Assembly: GCA_963839175.1 (NCBI GenBank)
Contig: CAWIUB010000030.1
Span: forward strand, 62,001-126,000
DNA from: CAWIUB01 sp963839175
Lineage (GTDB): Bacteria > Actinomycetota > Actinomycetes > Mycobacteriales > Jatrophihabitantaceae
Length of the DNA stretch: 64,000 nt
Reading direction: 5' to 3'
Part shown: in pieces, positions 57,785 to 64,000 of the stretch
Position numbering within the stretch: position 1 is the stretch's first letter
Layout: each line of letters begins with the position of its first letter
Program-made: the position numbers and the translations under genes
Notes under the pieces: generated by a model
Seen by the model: only the letters and a program-made list of their open reading frames with translations
Databases searched by the model: none
Told to the model about the DNA's origin: nothing

Positions 57785-59026
57785 ATGGACGAGGCGATCG
57801 ACGAGGTGGCGGGGCCCCACCGTCGCATCGTCCTCGGCGTAACGGGCGGGATCGCCGCCTACAAGGCGGCCGACCTGCTGCGCAGGCTGTCCGAGCGGGG
57901 CCACGAGGTCACGGTCGTTCCCACCGCCGCAGCCCTCGAGTTCGTGGGCGAGGCCACCTGGGCCGCGCTCTCCCACCGGCCAGTCGTCGCGGACGTCTGG
58001 GCCGGTGCCCACGACATTCCGCACGTGCGGTTGGGCCGCGAAGCCGATCTCGTGGTCGTCGCGCCAGCTACCGCCGATCTGCTCGCCCGCGCAGCACACG
58101 GCATCGCCGACGACCTGCTCACCAACACGCTGCTGACCGCGCGCTGTCCGGTGCTGTTCGTGCCGGCGATGCACACCGAGATGTGGGAACACCCGGCCAC
58201 CGCGGACAATGTCACCACGCTGCGCCGGCGCGGCGCGGTGGTGCTCGAGCCAGCCGTGGGTCGCCTCGCCGGCGCAGACACCGGTAAGGGACGGCTGCCC
58301 GAACCCGTCGAGATCGCCCAGCTGGCCGAGGTGCTGCTGATACGTGCCGATGCGCTGCCCGCCAACCTGGCCGGGCGCCGGGTCGTCGTCAGCGCGGGCG
58401 GCACCCGCGAGCCGCTGGACCCGGTCCGCTTCCTCGGCAACGCGTCGTCGGGCAAGCAGGGTTACGCCTTGAGCAGCGTGGCCGCCGCGCGCGGCGCACG
58501 CGTCACGCTGGTCGCGGCCAACTGCGACTGGACGGACCCGGCGGGCACGGACGTCGTGCATGTCGGAAGCACCGCTGAGCTACGCGACGCGGTGCTCAAG
58601 GCGGCCGGGGAGGCCGACGCGGTCGTCATGGCAGCCGCGGTGGCTGACTTCCGGCCGGCGTCCGTCGCCGCGCATAAGATCAAGAAGTTGGAGTCCGACC
58701 CCGCGCCCGTGGCGCTCGAACGGACTCCGGACGTGCTGCGCGAGCTGGTCGGCGGCCGCCGTCCGGGGCAGGTACTGGTCGGGTTCGCCGCCGAGACGGG
58801 CGACGCCGAGGGCGACGTGCTGGCGCACGGCCGCGCGAAGCTGGCCCGCAAGGGATGCGACCTGATGGTCGTCAATGCTGTCGGCGGCGGCCGTGCGTTC
58901 GGCCAGCCGGACAACGCCGCGGTCATCCTGGGCAGCGACGGCACCGAGCTACCGGTGCCGCTCGGCCCTAAAGCCGTGCTGGCCGCCGCGGTGTGGGATG
59001 CGGTGGCATCCCGACTGTCCAGCTAG
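57785..59026 (+). CDS. coaBC: Phosphopantothenoylcysteine decarboxylase / phosphopantothenate-cysteine ligase
   Basis: 413 residues. The CoaC flavoprotein half opens IVLGVTGGIAAYKAADLLRRL and has PAMHTEMWEHPAT, the substrate clamp. The CoaB half starts VVVSAGGTREPLDPVRFLGNASSGKQGYALSSVAAARGARVTLV and includes VMAAAVADFRPA and AHKIKKLESDP. Both steps of CoA synthesis are therefore encoded. The last codons overlap a TAGACT -10 box for metK. Confidence 0.95.
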   Translation: MDEAIDEVAGPHRRIVLGVTGGIAAYKAADLLRRLSERGHEVTVVPTAAALEFVGEATWAALSHRPVVADVWAGAHDIPHVRLGREADLVVVAPATADLLARAAHGIADDLLTNTLLTARCPVLFVPAMHTEMWEHPATADNVTTLRRRGAVVLEPAVGRLAGADTGKGRLPEPVEIAQLAEVLLIRADALPANLAGRRVVVSAGGTREPLDPVRFLGNASSGKQGYALSSVAAARGARVTLVAANCDWTDPAGTDVVHVGSTAELRDAVLKAAGEADAVVMAAAVADFRPASVAAHKIKKLESDPAPVALERTPDVLRELVGGRRPGQVLVGFAAETGDAEGDVLAHGRAKLARKGCDLMVVNAVGGGRAFGQPDNAAVILGSDGTELPVPLGPKAVLAAAVWDAVASRLSS

Positions 59027-59029
59027 ACT
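59024..59029 (+). promoter_or_regulatory. Putative -10 box for metK
   Basis: TAGACT begins on the coaBC stop codon and lies 40 bases before the metK TTG. The same hexamer precedes yajC, relA and def. The short leader has no room for a SAM riboswitch. Confidence 0.4.
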
Positions 59030-59069
59030 TTGGCGACCTCATTTCCGCCGCACCACTTCGGGAGCAGAT

Positions 59070-60266
59070 TTGACCCGCCGCCTCTTCACGTCCGAGTCCG
59101 TCACCGAGGGACACCCGGACAAGATCGCCGACCAGATCAGCGACTCGATCCTCGACGCACTGCTCGCCCAAGACCCCAACAGCCGAGTTGCCGTTGAGAC
59201 GCTGATCACTACGGGTCAGGTCCACGTGGCCGGCGAGGTCACTACCGAGGCTTACGCGGACATCCCGACGATCGTGCGGGAGCGCATCCTGGAGATCGGC
59301 TACGACTCCTCCCGAAAGGGCTTCGACGGGGCATCGTGCGGTGTCAACGTCGCGATCGGCGCGCAGTCACCTGACATCGCGCAGGGGGTCGACACCGCCT
59401 ACGAGTCGCGTGTCGAGGGCTCGCACGACGAGGTCGCCAAGCAGGGCGCGGGCGATCAGGGCCTGATGTTCGGGTTCGCCTGCGACGAGACGCCGGAACT
59501 CATGCCGCTGCCGATCGCCCTGGCGCACCGGCTCGCCGAGCGGCTGAGCGTAGTACGCAAGGACGGCACCGTGCCGTATCTGCGCCCCGACGGCAAGACC
59601 CAGGTGACCATCGAGTACGTCGACGGCAAGCCGCGGCGGTTGGACACCGTGGTCGTCTCCAGCCAGCACGCGGCGGACATCGACCTCGACACCCTGCTGA
59701 AACCCGATGTCGCCGAGCACGTAATCACCCCGGTGCTGGCCGGGCTAGGGATCGAGTCCGACGGCTATCGACTGCTGGTCAACCCGACCGGCCGGTTCGA
59801 GATCGGCGGCCCGATGGGCGACGCCGGGCTGACCGGCCGCAAGATCATCGTGGACACCTACGGCGGATACGCCCGGCACGGCGGAGGGGCGTTCTCCGGC
59901 AAGGACCCGTCCAAGGTGGACCGCTCGGCCGCTTACGCCATGCGGTGGGTGGCCAAGAACGTCGTCGCGGCCAAGCTTGCGTCGCAGGTCGAGGTCCAGA
60001 TCGCGTACGCGATCGGCAAGGCAGAGCCGGTCGGGCTGTTCATCGAGACGTTCGGCACCGAGACGGCGGACCCGGTCAGGATCGCCGAGGCGATCACCGA
60101 TACGTTCGACCTGCGCCCGGCGGCGATCATCCGCGACCTCGACCTGAAGCGCCCGATCTACGCCCAGACGGCGGCCTACGGCCATTTCGGGCGTGAGCTG
60201 CCGGACTTCACCTGGGAGCGCACCGACCGCGCCGAGCAACTGGCCAAGCTCGTGCACAACGGCTGA
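59070..60266 (+). CDS. metK: S-adenosylmethionine synthase
   Basis: 398 residues from TTG 59070, with GGGAG at 59060; the protein then reads LTRRLFTSESVTEGHPDKIADQISD, matching the family, whereas the longer frame runs inside coaBC. ATP and phosphate loops GAGDQGLMFGFACDET, PDGKTQVTIEY and GGGAFSGKDPSKVDRSAAYAMR are intact. It makes SAM from methionine and ATP. The TTG start is unusual for such a highly expressed enzyme but well supported. Confidence 0.95.
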   Translation: MTRRLFTSESVTEGHPDKIADQISDSILDALLAQDPNSRVAVETLITTGQVHVAGEVTTEAYADIPTIVRERILEIGYDSSRKGFDGASCGVNVAIGAQSPDIAQGVDTAYESRVEGSHDEVAKQGAGDQGLMFGFACDETPELMPLPIALAHRLAERLSVVRKDGTVPYLRPDGKTQVTIEYVDGKPRRLDTVVVSSQHAADIDLDTLLKPDVAEHVITPVLAGLGIESDGYRLLVNPTGRFEIGGPMGDAGLTGRKIIVDTYGGYARHGGGAFSGKDPSKVDRSAAYAMRWVAKNVVAAKLASQVEVQIAYAIGKAEPVGLFIETFGTETADPVRIAEAITDTFDLRPAAIIRDLDLKRPIYAQTAAYGHFGRELPDFTWERTDRAEQLAKLVHNG

Positions 60267-60295
60267 CCGCGACGCGCACCGTTCCACCACCGAGT

Positions 60296-60337
60296 TGTTC
60301 GACCTGTCGCGTGGCCCAGCCCGTCGGAGGTCGAACA
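60296..60337. repeat. Inverted repeat between metK and priA
   Basis: TGTTCGACCT (60296-60305) and AGGTCGAACA (60328-60337) form a 10-bp perfect stem with a 22-base loop. The arms match the TTGTTCGACC motif repeated before carB. It could end the metK transcript or be another copy of that repeat family. Confidence 0.75.
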
Positions 60338-60338
60338 G

Positions 60339-62291
60339 GTGCGGGGTAGCCGCAGCGGACGCGTGCCGGCGGCCCACGCGCCCATCGCCCGGCTGCTGGT
60401 GGATGTGCCGCTGTCGCATCTCGACCGTCCCTTCGATTACCTGGTCCCCGAAGAGCTCGACGGGGATGTCGCAGTGGGCGGACGGGTGCGGGTGCGCTTC
60501 GCTGGCCAGCTGGTAGACGGGTACGTCCTCGAGCGCGGCACGCAAAGCGACCATGACGGCCAGCTGGCGTTCATCGAACGCGCGGTGGGCAGCGAGCCGG
60601 TATTGACCCCGCAGACGACGGCGCTATTTCGAGCGGTGGCAGATCGGTGGGCCGGTAATTTCGTCGACGCCGTCCGGCTGGGCGTGCCGCCGCGCCATGC
60701 GGGCGCGGAGGCCGGGCAGCCGATCCCGCCGTCTGCCCCTCCGCCCCCTGCGGAGGCGGGCTGGGCGACGTACCGAGCTGGCCCGGCTTTCGTCGCGGCG
60801 GTGGCCGACGGCCGCGCGGCCCGCGCTGCCTGGTCCGTTCTGCCCGGCGAGGCATGGCCGAGTCGGCTCGCCGAGTTGGTGCAGGCAGCCTTGGCCGCTG
60901 GGCGCGGTGCGATCGTCTTGGTGCCCGACGCGCGTGACCTGAACCGTCTAGACCTCGCTGTGAGGGCGGTGATCGGTTCCGGCCGACACGTCGCGTTGTC
61001 CGCCGATCTCGGCCCGGCCGAGCGCTATCGGCGCTGGCTGGCGGCGCGGCGCGGGACGGTGCGCGCGGTGATCGGCACCCGCGCCGCGGCCTTCGCCCCA
61101 GTAGCCGACGTCAGCCTGCTGGCGATTTGGGACGACGGTGACGACCTCTACGCTGAACCGCGGGCGCCCTATCCACACGCCCGCGACGTGCTGGTGCTGC
61201 GTTCGGCGATGTCCAGCTCGGCGTTGCTGCTGGGTGGCTTCGCTCGCACAGCCGAGGCGCAGCAGCTGGTCGAATCGGGCTGGGCGCACGAGATCGTCGC
61301 CGATCGTGCGGTACTGCGCACCTCGGCGCCGCGCGTCGTCGCCACGGGTGACGACGCCGAACAGCAGCGCGACCCTGCCGCTCGGGCCGCCCGGCTACCG
61401 AGTCTCGCTTGGCGGGTCGCCCGCGACGCGCTCGGCGCGGATCTCCCGGTGCTCGTCCAGGTGCCGCGTCGCGGTTACGCGCCGTCGCTGGCCTGCGCGC
61501 GCGACCGCACACCGGCCCGCTGCCCGGCCTGCTCAGGGCCGTTGGCGGCGTCATCCGGCCACGCGATCCCGGCCTGCCGCTGGTGCGGGCGCCCAGCCGG
61601 CGACTGGGCCTGCCCGGCATGCGGCGAGCATCGGCTGCGGGCGGTCGTGATCGGCTCCACGCGGACAGCCGAGGAGCTGGGCCGAGCGTTCCCGGGCGTC
61701 CCGGTACGGACGTCCGGCGGCGACGCGGTGCTGGCTGGCGTCCCGGGAGGTGCCGCGATCGTCGTGGCGACCCCGGGGGCGGAGCCAACGGCCACCGGCG
61801 GCTACGGCGCCGCGCTGCTGCTCGACGGGTGGGCGCTACTGTCGCGGGCCGACCTGCGCGCGGGCGAGGAGACCGTGCGCCGATGGGCCAACGCGGGCGC
61901 GCTCGTGCGATCCGACGGCCAGGTCGTGGTCGGAGCCGACGCCGCCGTGCCCGCCGTCCAGGCGCTGATCCGCTGGGACGCCCGTGGATTCGCCGCCCGC
62001 GAGCTCGCCGACCGCCAGGAGCTGCGTTTCCCGCCTGCGGTGCGGATGGCCTCGCTGACCGGTCTGCGCGGCGCTGTCGAGGACCTCGTGTCGCTCACGC
62101 AGTTACCTGACCCGTCCGAGGTGATCGGCCCCGTCCCGGTCGCCGACGATCAGCAGCGCACGCTGATCCGGGTGCCCCGAGCGTCCGGCGCCGACCTGGC
62201 AGCATCCCTCAAGGCCGCCGCCGCGATCCGCTCGGCCCGCAAGGCACCGAACCCGGTGCGGGTCCAACTCGATCCGCTCGAACTGTTCTGA
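60339..62291 (+). CDS. priA: Primosomal protein PriA-like (actinobacterial form lacking helicase motifs)
   Basis: 650 residues from GTG 60339 (GTG 60363 also possible). The DNA-binding domain is clear: ARLLVDVPLSHLDRPFDYLVPEEL and VRVRFAGQLVDGYVLE. The helicase core is degenerate: no GKT/S P-loop or DEAH is present, and the Walker B position reads LLAIWDDGDD. Zinc-binding Cys pairs remain in CPACSGPL, CRWCGRPAGDWACPACGEH. Actinobacterial PriA proteins are known to lack detectable helicase motifs. It may load the primosome without unwinding. Confidence 0.9.
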   Translation: MRGSRSGRVPAAHAPIARLLVDVPLSHLDRPFDYLVPEELDGDVAVGGRVRVRFAGQLVDGYVLERGTQSDHDGQLAFIERAVGSEPVLTPQTTALFRAVADRWAGNFVDAVRLGVPPRHAGAEAGQPIPPSAPPPPAEAGWATYRAGPAFVAAVADGRAARAAWSVLPGEAWPSRLAELVQAALAAGRGAIVLVPDARDLNRLDLAVRAVIGSGRHVALSADLGPAERYRRWLAARRGTVRAVIGTRAAAFAPVADVSLLAIWDDGDDLYAEPRAPYPHARDVLVLRSAMSSSALLLGGFARTAEAQQLVESGWAHEIVADRAVLRTSAPRVVATGDDAEQQRDPAARAARLPSLAWRVARDALGADLPVLVQVPRRGYAPSLACARDRTPARCPACSGPLAASSGHAIPACRWCGRPAGDWACPACGEHRLRAVVIGSTRTAEELGRAFPGVPVRTSGGDAVLAGVPGGAAIVVATPGAEPTATGGYGAALLLDGWALLSRADLRAGEETVRRWANAGALVRSDGQVVVGADAAVPAVQALIRWDARGFAARELADRQELRFPPAVRMASLTGLRGAVEDLVSLTQLPDPSEVIGPVPVADDQQRTLIRVPRASGADLAASLKAAAAIRSARKAPNPVRVQLDPLELF

Positions 62292-62324
62292 GCCGAGGAA
62301 GCACGCCCCGCGGGAGCGGTTTCG

Positions 62325-62330
62325 TAGACT
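62325..62330 (+). promoter_or_regulatory. -10 box for leaderless def-fmt mRNA
   Basis: TAGACT ends 6 bases before the def GTG and there is no Shine-Dalgarno. Transcription should start at the GTG. Confidence 0.6.
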
Positions 62331-62336
62331 CGCGAT

Positions 62337-62888
62337 GTGACGGTTCAGACAATCCGGCTGTTCGGCGATCCCGTGCTGCGCACGCCCGCCGACCTCGTCA
62401 CGGACTTCGACAAGCAGCTGCGGACCCTCGTCGCCGACCTGACCGAGACGATGCTCGACGCACCGGGTCTAGGGCTCGCCGCCCCGCAGATCGGCGTGGG
62501 ACTACGGGTCTTCACCTACCACGTCGATGACGAGCAGGCCGGCCACCTAGTGAACCCGATGCTGCATTTTCCGTCCGCCGAGGAGCAGGACGGCCCGGAG
62601 GGCTGCCTGTCCATCCCGGGCGTGAGCTTCGACTGCCGGCGCAAAGAGCACGTCGTCGCGCACGGGCAGGACATGTACGGGGACCCAATCACCGTCGAGG
62701 GCACCGCCGTGCTGGCCCGCTGCGTGCAGCACGAGACCGACCACCTCGACGGGGTGCTGTTCGTCGACCGGCTCGACGCCGAGACCAAGAAGGCCGCCAT
62801 GAAGGCGATCCGCGAGGCAGACTGGTCCGGCCTCGCCGCGCCCATGGTCAAGGTGAGCCCGCACCCGACGCTCGGGAACGCGTTCTGA
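62337..62888 (+). CDS. def: Peptide deformylase
   Basis: 183 residues from GTG 62337. The three family motifs are present: GLGLAAPQIG, EGCLSIPG with the metal-binding Cys, and QHETDHLDGVLF with HExxH-type ligands (HETDH). It removes the formyl group from new proteins. It is co-transcribed with fmt: the stop and the fmt ATG overlap (TGATG). The mRNA is probably leaderless. Confidence 0.96.
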   Translation: MTVQTIRLFGDPVLRTPADLVTDFDKQLRTLVADLTETMLDAPGLGLAAPQIGVGLRVFTYHVDDEQAGHLVNPMLHFPSAEEQDGPEGCLSIPGVSFDCRRKEHVVAHGQDMYGDPITVEGTAVLARCVQHETDHLDGVLFVDRLDAETKKAAMKAIREADWSGLAAPMVKVSPHPTLGNAF

Positions 62889-63811
62889 TGCGGGTGGCCT
62901 TCGCCGGGACGCCTGAGCCGGCCGTCCCGTCGCTTCGTGCCCTGCTTCACTCACCCCGGCACGAGGTGGTCGCTGCCATCACCCGTCCGCCGGCGAGGGC
63001 TGGCCGGGGCCGCCGCCAGCGGGCATCGCCGGTCGAAGCCGCGGCGGCCGACGCCGGGGTGCCGGTGCTGTCGCCGCCTCTGCCCAGCGACCCCGAGTTC
63101 CTGGCCGAGCTCGCCGACCTCGGCGTCGACTGCTGCCCGGTCGTCGCATACGGCGCGCTGATCCCGCCGGCCGCGCTCGCCATCCCCAAGCACGGCTGGG
63201 TGAACCTGCACTTCTCGCTGCTGCCGGCCTGGCGCGGGGCGGCGCCGGTCCAGCACGCGATCCTGCACGGCGACGACGTGACCGGTGCCACGACCTTCCA
63301 GGTGGAGGCGAGTCTCGACACCGGCCCGGTATACGGGGTCGTGACCGAACCGATCCGTCCCTGGGATACCACGGGTGACCTGCTCACCCGGCTGGCCGAC
63401 TCGGGCGCCACCCTGCTCGTCGCCACCATGGACGGCATCGAAGACGGTTCGTTGGTACCCCGTCGACAACCGGCCGAAGGCGCCTCCATCGCCGGCAAGA
63501 TCACCGCCAACGATGCACGCATCGACTGGACCAAGCCCGCGGTGCACATCGACCGGAAGATCCGGGCCTGCACCCCCGCGCCCGGTGCCTGGACGCTGTT
63601 CCGGGGAGAGCGGCTGAAACTCGGCCCGGTTCGGATAGGCGCCGTCGCATTGCCACCCGCGCAGCTGCGGGCCACGAAAGCCGGCGTCCTGATCGGCACG
63701 GCCACGACGGCCGTCGAGCTGCACTGCGTGCAGCCGCCGGGACGAACGCCGATGCCGGCCGCGGACTGGGCGCGTGGCGCCCGGCCGCACCCGGACGAAC
63801 GCCTTGGCTAG
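62888..63811 (+). CDS. fmt: Methionyl-tRNA formyltransferase
   Basis: 307 residues. RVAFAGTPEPAVPSLRALL opens the formyltransferase domain. The catalytic Asn-His lie in WVNLHFSLLPAWRGAAPVQHAIL and the Asp in ASLDTGPVYG. The C-terminal OB-like domain (AWTLFRGERLKLGPVRI) binds initiator tRNA. The pair def-fmt adds and later removes the formyl group. Its last 8 bases overlap the rsmB start. Confidence 0.95.
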   Translation: MRVAFAGTPEPAVPSLRALLHSPRHEVVAAITRPPARAGRGRRQRASPVEAAAADAGVPVLSPPLPSDPEFLAELADLGVDCCPVVAYGALIPPAALAIPKHGWVNLHFSLLPAWRGAAPVQHAILHGDDVTGATTFQVEASLDTGPVYGVVTEPIRPWDTTGDLLTRLADSGATLLVATMDGIEDGSLVPRRQPAEGASIAGKITANDARIDWTKPAVHIDRKIRACTPAPGAWTLFRGERLKLGPVRIGAVALPPAQLRATKAGVLIGTATTAVELHCVQPPGRTPMPAADWARGARPHPDERLG

Positions 63812-64000
63812 CGTCGATAGCGCGCGTCGCGTCGCCTACGAGCTGCTGCGTGCCGTGGCGGCTGACGATGCGTACGCCAACCTGCGCCTGCCGCAGTTGA
63901 TCAGCGAGGCAGGGCTTGCCGGCCGGGACGCCGCCTTGGCAACCGAACTCGGATACGGCACCTTGCGGGCGCAGGGCACGCTGGACGACATCGCCGCGGC
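63804..64000 (+). CDS. rsmB: 16S rRNA (cytosine-967-C5) methyltransferase RsmB, N-terminal part (runs off the window)
   Basis: The first 65 codons are present from TTG 63804, overlapping the fmt end. The translation ASVDSARRVAYELLRAVAADDAYANLRLP and RDAALATELGYGTLRAQGTLD is the NusB-like RNA-binding domain of RsmB (Fmu/Sun). The SAM domain lies beyond base 64000. Position after fmt is standard. Confidence 0.85.
   Translation, partial: MASVDSARRVAYELLRAVAADDAYANLRLPQLISEAGLAGRDAALATELGYGTLRAQGTLDDIAA

Noticed and set aside
59027..59069. SAM riboswitch upstream of metK
   Set aside because: The gap is 43 bases with no conserved helices, and a TTG with its own GGGAG follows.

Overview
This 64 kb window comes from a high-GC Gram-positive chromosome of the class Actinomycetes. 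The evidence is the GC-rich codon use, frequent GTG/TTG starts, many 4-base ATGA/GTGA gene overlaps, a perfect actinobacterial SOS box, a BldD orthologue and conserved gene order. The block efp-nusB-bldD-pyrR-pyrBC-carAB-pyrKDF-gmk-rpoZ-coaBC-metK-priA-def-fmt-rsmB follows the Streptomyces order closely. BldD and the lack of mycobacterial hallmarks argue against Mycobacteriales. A Frankia/Jatrophihabitans/Streptomyces-like lineage is likely, but I cannot name the genus. No rRNA, tRNA, CRISPR, prophage or insertion sequence was seen, and no gene-free stretch exceeds about 200 bases.

Layout: (1) 1-8.9 kb: the end of a DUF2277 gene, a methyltransferase, pdxT, a conserved unknown gene, a P-loop kinase/F420-type oxidoreductase fusion, a nitroreductase, a CtpE-like P-type ATPase, yebC and an M50 protease. 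(2) 8.9-18.1 kb: SOS-controlled ruvCAB, then yajC-secD-secF-apt-relA (Holliday junction repair, protein export, purine salvage, stringent response). (3) 18.1-26.7 kb: peptidyl-prolyl isomerase, metallo-hydrolase, hisS, aspS, a DJ-1/PfpI protein, an acyl-CoA dehydrogenase and rarA. (4) 26.8-40.2 kb: DUF948 and DUF6167 genes, alaS, ruvX, mltG and the shikimate genes aroE/aroC/aroK/aroB/aroQ. A molybdenum-cofactor group (fdhD, DUF6457, mobA) and a prepilin peptidase sit between aroE and aroC, and an LCP cell-wall ligase follows aroQ. (5) 40.2-52.4 kb: efp, nusB, divergent bldD, and the full UMP pathway pyrR-pyrB-pyrC-carA-carB-pyrK-pyrD-pyrF. (6) 52.4-56.8 kb: a minus-strand insert with a methyltransferase, an aldo-keto reductase and the three-gene proton-translocating transhydrogenase. 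(7) 56.9-64 kb: gmk, rpoZ, coaBC, metK, priA, def, fmt and the start of rsmB.

The most unusual signal is a set of short palindromic repeat elements. One family shares the 17-base core GCGATGAGCGCTCGCGC. It lies between pyr genes (including a 95-bp tandem duplication), next to fdhD, across the carA start codon, and inside the 5' part of ruvB. At ruvB the normal ATGA-overlap start is followed by a 15-bp repeat encoding ELNHE. One copy carries an extra base, so the intact frame now opens only inside the palindromic element. A second repeat family (TTGTTCGACC and its complement) precedes carB and priA.

Regulation visible in the sequence: a LexA box before ruvC; a PyrR RNA-binding hairpin just before the pyrR Shine-Dalgarno; a BldD-type operator inside the bldD promoter; and several TAGACT/TAGGCT -10 boxes, some placed so that the mRNA would start at the GTG (leaderless).
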